This document shows positions 22,530 through 33,551 of a stretch of DNA of 64,000 nucleotides, in pieces (within the stretch, counting starts at the first letter, position 1; each line of letters starts with the position of its first letter). The notes beneath the pieces are model-generated. The model saw only the letters and a program-made list of their open reading frames with translations, had not been told where the DNA came from and ran no database searches. Location: NCBI GenBank assembly GCA_019022495.1, contig JAFEKR010000002.1, forward strand, positions 3,224,001-3,288,000, read 5' to 3'. Made by a program: the position numbers and the translations under genes. Source of the DNA: Epichloe hybrida (taxonomy: Eukaryota > Ascomycota > Sordariomycetes > Hypocreales > Clavicipitaceae).

Positions 22530-25064
22530 ATGGGAAATTCTACCACAAAGGAGTCGCGAGCAGGAGAAAACGCTGACAATCCTTCCGACTCTCGGCGAAA
22601 TGATGGCGGAAGATCACGAAACCGCATGAGCCGCGGCGATTTGGGAGGGTTTCTGAGTTTACAACCGCCTCGCGACCGTGGCCGTGAGCGTCAAGATGCG
22701 CCTTTCGAGCACCGCGAGACGAGGCAAGAAAGGGAAGCACGCAGATTGGAAAAGGAACGCATTACGAGAGCCAAGGAGCGAGAGCGAAGCATCCGAGAAG
22801 AGCACGTGGATGGAGGCTACCTCGTAACAATGGGGGTTTACACCGGAACCGAGGACTTCAGCAAGCCAGTGGTCCGACAGCTCCAGGTACGTCCTCTTTT
22901 GAATTGAAACAGGCACATGGGACTCTGAAACCTCTGCTAATATGCTTGCTCCGTCGAGTAGATTGAAAGGAAGCTCGCTCCCTTCTGGCGCGGCCTGAAT
23001 GACTGGTCGGACAATTGGGCCGAGCATCAGCTCGTAGCTGCGGCTCGAGGTTTGCCTATACCGCCGGCGGATGCACCGCCTGATACTGATCTCATGCCGA
23101 GGCCGCTTCCTCGGACAGAAAGTTCCAGCAGCCAATATCTGCAGAATCTGACGGTATCCTTGGGCCCCAGGACGCTATCCTCCGCTTCAGACCGCAGTGT
23201 CCCCGGACCTGGCTCAGGACTCCCATCTCCAATATCCGCGGCACCTCCAAAGACGTCTTCAATCAAGCCCAGGGCCAAGGCTCTGGCTGCAGCTCTTAGC
23301 GTGGGCTCTCGCAATGCCTCATCTGCCGATTTGACACCGAAAGAAGTCTTTCTACCTCACGACCCTTTTGTCAATGGCCAACCTATGGAGGTCTACCTAT
23401 ACAAGGACTCATCCGAGTGCCCTATTTGCTTTCTATCGTACCCCCCTTACTTGAATCGAACTCGCTGCTGCGACCAGCCTATTTGCAGCGAATGTTTTGT
23501 CCAAATCAAGCGAGCGGATCCCCATCTACCCGAGCACCACCCCAATGGCGAAGCAAGAGATCCAAATGAAGGACTCAATCCAGACGACCCACCTGAAATG
23601 CTCATTTCCGAACCGTCAGCATGCCCCTATTGCCAACAACCAGAGTGTGGCGTCACCTACGACCCTCCTCCCTTCCGAAGAGGCCTGGCTTTCTCAACAT
23701 TTGCCCCAAACCCAGCTTCCGCGACCGCCATGTCTTCTCAGAGCTCACTCAACTCAACACTCTCGCCACCGTTGCCGCATCAGGCTGGCAGGAGGCGGAC
23801 TCACAGCTTGTCCGCCACTGCACCTAATGTCATCACGACTGATCGAGTGCGACCAGACTGGGCCACAAAGCTTGCATCTGCGCGTGCTCATCAGGCACGG
23901 CGATCTGCAGCGGCCACCGCATTGCATACAGCGGCGTTCCTGGTGGGTGCACAGGAGAGCAGGTCTATCTTGCGGCCCGGGAGATTCGGGCGAAGAAGCA
24001 CCGGTGCCAACACCCCAGGCAATGAGCAGCCCGGCAACACCAGCAACATGGGCGAAGCCCAAACAGACGCCATTGAAGGTGGAAATGGGACCGGAGCTGC
24101 CGATGGCGGCCGTCGAACTCGGATGGAGGAGCTTGAGGACATGATGTTCATGGAGGCTGTGCGTCTGTCTCTGGCCACCGAGGAGGAGCGCAAGAGGAAA
24201 GAAGACAAGGTGCTGCGGAAGGAGGCCAAGAAACAGCAACAGGCGGACAAGAAGGCTCAGAGGAAGGTGAGCACGGATCCCTATGGAGGGAGTGTCAGCG
24301 GCGCAAGCGCAAGTAGTCTTTCCCTTGGTCGAAGGCGTGGTAATAGCGGAGCAAGCGCCTTGAGAGTCGAGGCAACCTTGCAAGGCGCGTCACAAGCTGC
24401 ACGAACAGAAGATTCGCCAGCTACAGAACCAGAAAGCAAAGACGATACCGCCGGGAAAGGAAAGGGCGTAGACCGCGGGCCTCAAGATTCGTCGAACGGA
24501 GGAAGCTCTACTACCGGTGCACTCCCCATTGCGGCTGGCGGCTCTAGGGGAAATTCTCACCTGCGGCAGATGAGCAATGCTTCCTCGCTTGTATCATCCT
24601 TGGCCGATTCGCCGTCGGGAAGCTATGCCGGGCCTGGCTGTGCTGGCGCCGATGGCACAGGATCTCGGTCTGACGCGGAACGTGACACTGGCAGCGAACC
24701 CATGTTCAACTTCCGCAGCCTAGCAGAATTAGTTGGCGTCAATCTCGACGACGGGTCGTCGCAGAAAACGGAACGCCGCGAAGGAGATGTCGGTGACGGC
24801 ACCGCAAGAGGAACAGGAGCAAGTCGTCCGCTATCGCAGGTCAAGGAAGACGAAAAAGAGGTGGCGGAAACAGAACACGCGGAAAAGCCGGAGGTGGCGA
24901 AAACGACCGAAAACGGGCGAAAACGACCAGCAAATCTTACCGATGAGGAGTCAACGTTGGTCGGTGACGATGGCAACAACAGCTTGTCGCCCAAGGTTAC
25001 AATCACGCCCGGAACCCCCGTGCGGGACGAGGATGTGCCCTCAGGCCGAAAGCAAGCAACTTGA
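22530..25064 (+). CDS. sip5: Sip5-family RING-type protein, probably N-myristoylated
   Basis: Two exons, 22530-22886 and 22962-25064, intron GTACGT...GTAG at phase 0, 819 aa. The start MGNSTTKES fits the N-myristoylation consensus, which supports this ATG over the longer frame to 22419. A basic/acidic Arg-Glu-rich region at about 40-95 is followed by a RING-like cluster at about 272-345 (CPICF...[11 protein letters not shown]...CPYC), as in yeast Sip5, a Snf1-interacting protein. A UIM-like helix, [20 protein letters not shown], sits at about 510. The C-terminal third is Ser/Gly/Glu-rich and probably disordered. A ubiquitin-ligase or adaptor role linked to glucose signalling is inferred from the family. 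Confidence 0.85.
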
Positions 25065-25530
25065 ACATTCTAGGAATATGGAACATGACATCCGTCTCAC
25101 ATGACGCGCTGAAGCTGGAGCCAGCGTCATGCTTGTTGTAGCGAGGGTCATGACAAGATATTAAGAAGGACAGGCGATCATCATGGAATGAAGAACATGA
25201 GAATGCGTCTGGGAACTATGGACGTGGCTGGAGCACCAGAAAATTGCGATTGTGAAATTTGTCAGTATGTGCGAGAGGTCACAGCGTTTCTTCATTTCGG
25301 CGAAATATTTTCAGCAGGTACGGTAGCGGCGTTTTCAAGCTGTGGGAATGAAAAAAAAAAAAAAAGAAGCGTATTCTGCTTTTAGATGCCATGTTTTTTT
25401 TTTTTACGACGCGCAAGACGCGGTGAACTGCCATGACACATTTTTCCGCAATGGTTCCTTCCACCATTTGTGAACTGGTGAAGCTGGTGAAGGAAATATT
25501 TCTTGCAGCGAGGTCCCGTTTTTGCATCCG
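25065..25530. other. Convergent intergenic region sip5 / GCIP gene
   Basis: Two 3' ends; A-run near 25350-25365 and T-run near 25395. Nothing else seen. Confidence 0.5.
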
Positions 25531-26715
25531 CTACGCACTCCAAGTCTTCTTCATCTCGGCCTGGAACTTGACCACCCAGTCCGAAAATGCATCCGTCTCG
25601 CCGTCCCAGCCCCTTACAAACAAGTCGCTTGCGGCAAAGGCATCGAGGAAGCACTGGTCCATGACCTTGTCGATCTCCTCGGGCTGCAGCTCGTAGAATG
25701 CGCATGCCAAGTCGCCGAACCTGTCGGGAAGCGCGCCGAGTGCCTTGGCCATTTCGTCGAGTCGCGAGGGAATATCCGAACCGGAACCGGGTTCTTGCGG
25801 GAAAGGAGGCAGTTTCTTGAGGCGGCGCTTGGTGAGGGCCTGGTAGAGGAGGGTCGTGAGACGGAGGCGCTGGAGACATGTTTCGAGGCGCGGGCGGATG
25901 CGGTCCGGGTCGGATCTGGGTATGGTCTGTTGCGAGTCCATGATCTGGTCGAGCATGGCTTGGGTGGTGGAGAGGGAAGAAGCGGTGTTGAGCTGGTGGT
26001 CAGGGTCGGCGTCGGCGTCGGATAGATGGTTCACGCCGTCTTCTTCTTCTTCTTCTTCTTCTTGTTCATCCTCCTCGTCTTCGTCCAGTTCCTCGGCCCC
26101 CCACTCCTTCAACTCGTCCGTTATGTCGCCGAGGATGTCCCTCCACTGCTGTACCTTTTCGGCCACGATGCCGCCGACGCCCAGCCTCGACAGGGCGATG
26201 ACTTCGTCGCACGCCGACCAGAGTAGCCCTGTGGCGGGCAGGCTGCCCTTCTCGCCGGCCGCGAATCCCCCCCTGCGACTCCCGGACAGGACCTTGCCGT
26301 CGCGCGGGATCTTTTGCACCAGCTCGTGGAGCTCGGAGAGGACTCGCCGCGCCTTGCGGGCTAGTTCCCGACAGACCACCTCGGTGTATTGTCTCGAGGT
26401 GCATGCTTGGGCGGAGGAGAGCAGTCCTGGTATGGGGCCCGCGATGAGCTCGCGCAGGACGTTGGAGACGGCGCTCGGCGTGAAGGGCTCGTTGATGATG
26501 AGGAGAGAGATTTTCGTGCCGTGAGCGCGGACGAGGGAGGCGGAGTCGTGGGCGAGGGCGAGGGAGTTGACGGCGGCATCTGGCGAGGAGTTGTTGGAGG
26601 CCGGGGACTCTTGGATCTCGGCCAGGACGGACTGTAGCTGTTTTAGGAGCGCGGAAGCGGTTTGGACGAGGGAGTCGAGCGCTTTCAGGGCGTCGGTGTC
26701 TTTTTGGGGTGCCAT
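25531..26715 (-). CDS. GCIP (cyclin-D1-binding protein 1-like) family protein
   Basis: Intronless, 394 aa, from ATG at 26715 (the frame extends 8 codons upstream without an ATG). All-helical composition: N-terminal helix LDSLVQTASALLKQLQSVLAEI, central LWSACDEVIALSRLG, an acidic run of Glu/Asp at about 225-245 encoded by a CTT repeat, and a C-terminal four-helix-like part ending near MDQCFLDAFAASDLFVRGW. This arrangement matches the GCIP domain of Grap2/cyclin-D-interacting proteins. Function in fungi is not established. It is divergent from the kinase-like gene at 27148, with 432 bp between starts. Confidence 0.75.
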   Translation of the reverse strand: MAPQKDTDALKALDSLVQTASALLKQLQSVLAEIQESPASNNSSPDAAVNSLALAHDSASLVRAHGTKISLLIINEPFTPSAVSNVLRELIAGPIPGLLSSAQACTSRQYTEVVCRELARKARRVLSELHELVQKIPRDGKVLSGSRRGGFAAGEKGSLPATGLLWSACDEVIALSRLGVGGIVAEKVQQWRDILGDITDELKEWGAEELDEDEEDEQEEEEEEEDGVNHLSDADADPDHQLNTASSLSTTQAMLDQIMDSQQTIPRSDPDRIRPRLETCLQRLRLTTLLYQALTKRRLKKLPPFPQEPGSGSDIPSRLDEMAKALGALPDRFGDLACAFYELQPEEIDKVMDQCFLDAFAASDLFVRGWDGETDAFSDWVVKFQAEMKKTWSA

Positions 26716-27147
26716 TGTGGGTGCTTGGTTGTGTGCCACTTGGTCAAGCAGACTTGAACGAAGGAATCGTCAGAGTCAAATTTTTTTTTTTTTTTTTTTT
26801 TTTTGGTTGGCCACTAATATGGACATGTCCGATGAGGAGGGGCAGTCTGTGGAGTATTCAACTCCGTAATTGGACAGCCAAAATCCAAGAGGTCAGGCAG
26901 TATTCCACCAAAGTCGAATATGTGGCCAAAAAAAAAAAAAAGAGACAATCTCTTACATTGTTTTGTCGCGACTCGATTTCTTTTGACTCTGATAGACCAT
27001 GGCTTTGGATCAGTTCAATCACGCTGGGCCAACCATTCCGCCTGTCATCACTACGGCTAAATAGCGGCAACATCCAAATAGGAGGAAGCAGTTGGCGAGT
27101 GAACGTCGCAATGGTCTCAATTTCATTTCCGTTTCGTTTTTCGAACA
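26716..27147. other. Divergent promoter with long poly-T tract
   Basis: Contains a run of 24 T at about 26781-26804 and an A-run at about 26928-26940, both typical nucleosome-depleting tracts, between the GCIP gene (-) and the kinase-like gene (+). An ACTCCGTAATT motif lies at about 26861. Confidence 0.6.
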
Positions 27148-28546
27148 ATGTTCGGCTCAAAGCTGAGTGTAGAACTGCAGGTTCCACGGCTTACGAAGGC
27201 CTTCAGTATGCCGGGCCACTGGAAGCGACCATTTTCCCTTTTCTCTAGAAGACCTCGAAGACCTCGAAGACCAACGGCTCCTGTTCTTACTGGGCCAGTT
27301 GACGAAGAGCTGCTGCCAAATGACCGCTTAAAGTACTTTCATCCAACCCAGCCAGGCCAGGTCCTCGGCGGCAGATACAAGATGATTGTAAAGCTTGGGT
27401 TTGGGTCTGGATCCACTGTCTGGCTGGCAGAGAACCTTGCGCTGTGAGAAGACTCCCAAGTTTCCATCGTCAACGACGCCAAATCTTAACGCCTCAGACT
27501 AGTACAAGATGGGGGAAGTCCGATATTCCTCGCTATGTCAGCATCAAGATCCCTGCTTCGGATGTTGAATCGGCGGACGAGGTGGGATGTATGAAGCTGA
27601 TTTCGAGTGCCAATCCATCTCACGAGGGTCTCTCGTATATTCGGATCTTGATTGATGTGTTTGATTTGCAGGGTGAAGGCGGGACGCACACCTGTCTCGT
27701 GTTTGAATCCATGAGGGAGACTCTTTACCAGTTCCAGCGAAGACTGCCACAGCAGAGATTAGGGCTTCCCATATTCAAGGCATATGTTTTCTGTCTTCTC
27801 CAAGCGTTGGATTACTTGCGCACCGAGTGCCGTCTAATACACACAGGTGCGAGTCTTTCCATGCGGGCCCTGACCTTGTCGCTAATTGCATCGCCAAGAC
27901 ATCAAGGACGATAACATCATGGTTACGATTGAGCATGATTCCGTGCTCAAGGACCTTGTAAACTACTACAAGACCAATTCCCAGCCTAGGCACATTCGTA
28001 CCGAGGATGGGCGTACAACATATCTGTCGCACGATGAGTTCGGAGGCCTTCGAGGCACTACTATTCTACCTCGGCTTTCCGATTTCAACCTCTGCTTTCC
28101 TGGACTTCCCGATAACCACGGTCATCTAACGCCTATCCAATCTCACCGATATCGTGCCCCAGAGGTGTTTCTCGGCTGTCCATGTAAGAGAGCGAATGTG
28201 TCGCAAGGTGAAGCTGGGGAGAGTTATCATGAACCAGAAGGGCAAAGAATGTGAAACCATGAACGAGTTCTGGGGAGGCCCATTTTTCGACGAAGACGGT
28301 GCGTTTGATATTATCTTGGTTGCGTGACAAGTTCTGACTGATTGTTATACTACAGGCTGCATCGTGCGCAAAGACTTGATTGAGGAAGGCAAGGAATTGT
28401 CTGGTACGGTGACTGAGCTAGCTGGTGAGGAAAAGGCGCAATTCCTAGACTTTGCCGCCTCAATGCTGCAATGGCTGCCCGAGAAGAGGAAGACTGCTAA
28501 AGAGCTACTGCAGCATCCCTTTCTTGACGATGTGAGGGGTCCATGA
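27148..28546 (+). pseudogene. SRPK-like protein kinase missing the central C-lobe
   Basis: Exons recognisable at 27148-27443, 27503-27846, 27899 to about 28183, about 28205-28298 and 28356-28546. The N-lobe is present: GFGSGSTVW loop, VSIKI lysine, then HTDIKDDNIM catalytic loop, LSDFNLC in place of DFG, and HRYRAPEVFLGCP. The usual W.....D(I/M)W.LG..L helix and following ~55-60 residues are absent. The sequence jumps, with a frame change, to NQKGKECETMNEFWGGPFF and the normal C-terminal end (LLQHPFL). With the natural donor after GCP the frame cannot be kept. A donor inside APE|VF with acceptor at 28237 gives an in-frame but deleted kinase. Most likely a decayed member of the fungal SRPK-like family; a translated pseudokinase is the alternative. 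Confidence 0.62.
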
Positions 28547-28867
28547 AAGAAAAAAAATCAATACATGTACCATAGGATCAGAAGTAGGTTCAAGAAAACC
28601 TCGCGGGCAAAAAAATAACTTGAGAGCTGTGAGACGAGGGGCGTCTTGTGTGTGGTAACTTGTTGGTGGGGCAAGTCAACGCCCCTGGAATCTGGAATGC
28701 TCAACTTGCAAGCTCCAGCTCCACACGAGGGCCCAGGCCCAATCGGTCACCGTGTTCAGTCAGATGCAACGCCTCGCACCTCGCATCCCACGAAACGGAC
28801 TGGAGCACCTTCTTCGTCACCTTCTTCGTCAACCGGCCCTTCCACGTCACCATTGAAACAGCTCATC
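28547..28867. other. Short intergenic region before glucosidase II beta
   Basis: Same-strand gap with A-runs (28550, 28610) and a C/T-rich leader with repeated CACCTTCTTCGTCA units at 28808-28834 just before the ATG. No gene seen. Confidence 0.5.
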
Positions 28868-30750
28868 ATGCAGCGGCCGCGCTCTCTGGTGCTACTGGGC
28901 GCCGTCTCTTCCCTCGCCGCTGTCGCTGCTGGCAGCTTGCCGCGCGGTGTTGGCCCAGAGTGTAAGTTTGATTATTCCTCGGTCTATTAGTAGAATCCTA
29001 CGCCAACTTGAGAGCTTCTTCCAGGCCTCCAGGTCGACTCAATCGCTTATACTGATTGCCGCAGATGTCTCCCACTACCAGGGGACGACTGAATTCACAT
29101 GCATTTCGGACCCTTCCAGAAAGCTAAGCTTCGACCGAGTCAACGACAACACCTGCGACTGTCCAGACGGCTCTGATGAGCCCGGCACGGCTGCATGCGC
29201 ATGGATCGACTCTCGGTCCCCCGACCAACCTCTTCCCGGATCTGGAGCTTCTTCGAGTCACGCGAAGCTCGCCTTGCCCGGATTCTGGTGTGAGAACAAG
29301 GGCCACATCGGCTCCTACGTGCCCTTCATCTACGTCAACGACGGCATGTGCGACCACGACCTCTGCTGTGATGGCACCGAAGAATACAGCCACGTCGGGG
29401 GTGTCAAGTGCGAGAATCGATGTGCCGAAATTGGCAAGGAGTACAAGAGACTGGCGAACGAGAGGACGCAAAAGATGGAGCGGGCAGCCAAGCAAAAGAA
29501 TGCCATGCTAACTGAGGCCCAAGAGCTTCGGCGAAAAGCCGAGGCCAAGATTGCTCAATTGAGTTCGGAAATTGAGGCCCTGGATGTGAAGAAGGCAGAT
29601 CTGCAAAAGAAGTATGCTGCTGCTCAGCTCCACGACAAGGGTCGCGTAGTGAAGAGCGAGGGTGCCGGAGGAAAACTTGGCGTGTTGATCGGGGTGGCCA
29701 GAACCAGGGTCAACGAGCTTCGCCACGCTCTCGACGGCATGGTGAAGCAGCGAGACGATCTAAGCTCGAGAGTGCAAGAGCTGGAGACTATTCTCAACAA
29801 GTTCAAGGAGGAGTACAATCCCAACTTCAACGATGAAGGTGTCAAATCTGCAGTCAAGGCATTCGAGGACTATTCCGCCAGAGAGGCCGATATAGTTGAA
29901 GACGTGAGCGCCGACGCGGACCTCGAAGAGATTCTCAAGGAAGACGGCGAGACGAGCGGCGTCAATTGGGCCGAGTTTGAGAGCGGCGAGGGGGTTTCCG
30001 ACACGGACATCTGTAAGTGGAAAAAATGCCGATGATATTGGTGCCTGCCTATTTTCCGCCTGCGTCTTGCAAGAAAGACTAACTTGACTCATAGTATACA
30101 ACTGGGAGGCCTACCTGCCAGGATTCCTTCGCGGACTGATCCATGAAAAAGTTGCAAGGGTAAAATTGTGGCTCATCCAGAACGGCATGCTGGCTGACAG
30201 CACCAGCGCCGGGTCAGAATCCCAGCTGGTCAAGGCGGCCCGTGAGGCAGTCGAAGCTGCGGACCGGGAGCTCGGAGACAACAAGCGTGATCGCGACAAC
30301 GATACGGAGGACCTGAAGAAGGACTATGGCCCGTCGGACATTTTCCGGGCCATCAAGGGCAAGTGCGTCAGCATCGATGCCGGAGAATACGAATATGAAC
30401 TGTGCTACATGGACAAGACGATGCAAAAGTCCAAGAAGGGCCACGGACACACCAACATGGGCAACTTTGTGCGCCTCGAGCGTCTCTTTGCAGATGACGA
30501 GGAGCGACTGGATGGCAAGAGCTTGGGCAGAGGCGAACGCATTGTCCTGAAATACGAGGACGGTCAGCAGTGCTGGAACGGGCCTCGACGAAGCACTGAC
30601 GTCTGGCTCGGATGCGCCGACAAGGAAGAGGTGTGGCGTGTCAGCGAAGCCGAGAAGTGCGTGTACAAGATGGAAGTTGGCACACCTGCTGCTTGTGATG
30701 ATGCCGAGCAGGCGCAGCAGGGCAACAACAACAACAAGGATGAACTGTAG
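28868..30750 (+). CDS. gtb1: Glucosidase II beta subunit (ER glycoprotein trimming)
   Basis: Three exons, 28868-28961, 29065-30012 and 30095-30750, phases 1 and 1, 565 aa. Signal peptide of about 21 residues (LVLLGAVSSLAAVAAG), then the PRKCSH-type LDL-receptor-like Cys modules at about 45-140 (CDCPDGSDEPGTAAC; NDGMCDHDLCCDGTEE), a long coiled coil with an acidic stretch at about 155-345, and the mannose-6-phosphate-receptor-homology lectin part at about 425-540. The protein ends NNNNKDEL, an ER retrieval signal. It anchors and activates the catalytic alpha subunit that removes glucose from N-glycans for calnexin-cycle folding control. Complete, with every expected part present. Confidence 0.92.
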
Positions 30751-31156
30751 ATAATACCAAGAGGGAGTCTGAGCAGACTGTACGAGATTTGAGACGATAC
30801 CAAGTGTAATTCTCTTCACGGATGTCCATTGTCGGCCGCCCCCCCTCTCTCTGGTGAAAATCCGGTGCGTTGGCCACAAGGATAGAAGACGAAGAATGAT
30901 TGAAAAAACAAAAAACCAGCATCAAATGTACGAGAAGAGCAAGAGGAGTAAAACGAAGGCATGACGGCCACCGTGTATGTATTCTTCATCATGGCGCAAC
31001 TTTTGGACCATTTCCCGGCTTGACCTGCCCCGCAAGTCATTTTGTCATTCATTTTCCCCACCCGATCAGATATTTAGATCTAAGATGGCATGGATGTAAT
31101 CCGGTTCTTCCACCAAGAACAGGAACAGGAACAGGAAAGAACGAAACGGAACCCCC
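30751..31156. other. Intergenic region gtb1 / MFS transporter
   Basis: Same-strand gap of about 400 bp. An ACAGGA repeat (GAACAGGAACAGGAACAGGA) at 31118-31137 lies in the leader of the transporter. No gene seen. Confidence 0.5.
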
Positions 31157-33160
31157 ATGTCCTCCTCCCTCTCCAAGGGCACGCAGCGCGTCTACACGCT
31201 CTGCGTCCACCTCGCCATCGGCGCCTCACTATGGGGCTACAACGTGGGCATCCTGTCCTCGGTCCTCGTCCACCCGGGCTGGCGATCGGCGCTCGGCGAT
31301 CCCGCGCCGTCGACGACGGGCCTCGTCACGGGTGCGTACTACCTCGGGACGCTCGCGTCGTACCTCTTCCTGTCGCACCCGCTGGCCGACCACCTCGGGA
31401 GACGCCGCGCCGCCATGCTGGGGACCGCGGCGCTCTGCCTCGGAGCCGCGCTGATGGCGGCCGCCGACGGGGACGCGGCACTCGGGGCGATGCTCGGCGG
31501 GAGGCTGGTCTGCGGAGCGGGCGTCGGCGTCGTGAGCACGAGCGTGCCGCTGTACCAGAGCGAGGTCTCGCCGGCGAGGGAACGAGGCAAGTTTGTCACC
31601 ATGAACCACGGTGGCTTCATCGCCGGGCTGGCGGCCGGTCTCTGGTAAGTTCTGCAAGGAGTAAAGGGGGTGGTGGTGTGTAAAATGCTTCGCTCACCGG
31701 GGTTTTCATCTTCATCAGGGTCGGCTACGGCTTCACGTTCTGGTCCTCGGACGCAGGCAGGTACTGGGGATGGCGAGTCTCCATCCTCATCCAGCTCGTT
31801 CCCGCAGTCGTTTTCATCACCGGCTTGCCCTTCCTCCCGGATACGTAAGGAAGAAGACGCCCGCCCCCTTCCCCCCCCCCAAAACCCGGACTCAGTCCGA
31901 TAACTACTGACCGACGACTCTGAGAGAAAAAAAAGTCCCCGATGGCTCATCCAAAAGGGTCGCGCCGAAAGCGCATCACGAGTCCTCCACTCCCTCCGTC
32001 AGGGCACCACGTCTCCGCGCCTCATCGCCCACGAACTACGTGCTATTACCTCCGCCGTTGAATCCCGCCGCCTCTCCGGCATCGAAACCCTTTCGTCGTC
32101 GTCTCCGTCCCTCACCCTCACCCTCACCCTCTTCCGCAACGCGAGCCTGTTCGCCCGTCTGTGGCGCGCCTTTCTCCTCCAGTTCATGGCCCAGATGTGT
32201 GGCGCCGCGGCCATGAAGTACTACCTGCCGACGCTGTTCGAGGCGCTCGGCCTCGACTACCAATTTGCCCTCATGGCAGGGGCGGTGGAAATGACGGGCA
32301 AGATTGGCATGACTGTCGTGGAGATGTGGGCCATTGATCGGTTCGGCAGAAGAGGATGCTTGTCAGGCGGCAGTGTGATGATGGGCGTCGCGATGATGGT
32401 AAGAAGTGAAGAACCCTTCCCTTCCCTTTTTTTTTTTTTTTTTTTCCTCTCGGGGAGCTTTCTTTCCGCCAAAACAACACACGTTCTTGCTAAACTTTTG
32501 TAAAGATCAATGGCTTTCTGCCATTGCTATACCCAGGGAATGAGAATAAAGTCTCTGATGTAATCTGCATCGTCTTCATCTTCGTATACGCAATGGGGTA
32601 CAGCCTCGGTCTGGGCCCAGCAGCATGGGTTTATAGCGCCGAAGTAAGTCGTCTCACTTCTCATCCTGTTCTTGTCAACGTCCTTTTCATCCTCGAAACT
32701 CAAAACCTAGATCTTCCCCACCTACGTGCGAGCCCGAGGCCTCAACTTCGCCGCCTCGGGTGGCTCCATCGGGAGTATCCTCGCGTCTCAAATCTGGCCC
32801 GTTGGTCACGCCCGTTTCGGCAGCGGCGTCTACTTTTTCTTCATGATCGTCAACTTCACCTGTGTTCCAGTAGGATAAACCCCCCCCCGACGTGATCTCG
32901 GCTTCCTTAGGAGCCAAACCAAACTATACAGGTACTGACCATGGTGTGCTATACAGATCATTTGGTTTCTGTATCCCGAGACAAATGGGCGGGCCTTGGA
33001 AGATATGGATAGTTTGTTCGGGAAATCTGATGATGGACACGCTCATGCTCATGTTCACCCGGATGGGGTGGCGGAGGACCAGGACCACGCCGAGGATGGT
33101 CATGTACAGTCTGAGCAAGACGATGAGGGCGTGGATGAGCATGAGCCACTGATATCATGA
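31157..33160 (+). CDS. MFS sugar transporter with His/Asp-rich C-terminal tail
   Basis: Six exons: 31157-31644, 31719-31844, 31936-32398, 32506-32643, 32711-32869 and 32957-33160, all phases consistent, 525 aa. Sugar-porter signatures in order: GYNVGILS in TM1, DHLGRRRAA between TM2 and TM3, PLYQSEVSPARERG after TM4, WGWRVSILIQ in TM6, PDTPRWLIQKGR in the central loop, DRFGRRG, and PETNGRALEDMD after TM12. The tail is rich in His, Asp and Glu (GHAHAHVHPDG...) and ends EPLIS, a dileucine-like sorting end. The start exon is very GC-rich. Substrate unknown; hexose or polyol is likely. A CTCACC microsatellite encodes an LTLTLTL stretch in the central loop. Confidence 0.87.
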
Positions 33161-33551
33161 TATATGTAGACTGATGTGGAAATCAAAATTACGGAAATCA
33201 CCATTTGATAACAAACATTGCCACTTACGATACCATGAAAAAAAAAAAAAGGATGGGATTCATCAGTGTACGTACGGTATATTGAAAACGCATGTCCCCC
33301 CCCCCCCCATCAATGAATCGCCCAACAGTGGCGGAACAAGCCAATTTGTGACAGAGGCCATCGGTCAGGTTTCATGAAATGAATGCTAGAATAGAAATGA
33401 ACCCCTGCAATAACAGGAAGAAACCATGGTCGATGATACAAAGCCCGTTCCAAGCATTACAGCCTCCAAACTCCGCCCATCCGTGTCTCGCCATCATATC
33501 AAAGGCATACAATAAAACGCACTGTCCTCTATGCATGCAGTGGAGGCGTGC
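33161..33551. other. Convergent intergenic region MFS / tor
   Basis: Two 3' ends; A-run at 33239-33250 and C-run at 33296-33308. Nothing else seen. Confidence 0.5.

Noticed and set aside
25856..26524. 222-codon plus-strand open frame with a poly-Ser run
   Set aside because: Antisense to the GCIP gene; the Ser run is the complement of the Glu-encoding CTT repeat.
31090..31683. 197-codon plus-strand open frame rich in Arg/His/Gly
   Set aside because: Alternative frame of the GC-rich first exon of the MFS transporter, whose own frame has clear sugar-porter motifs.
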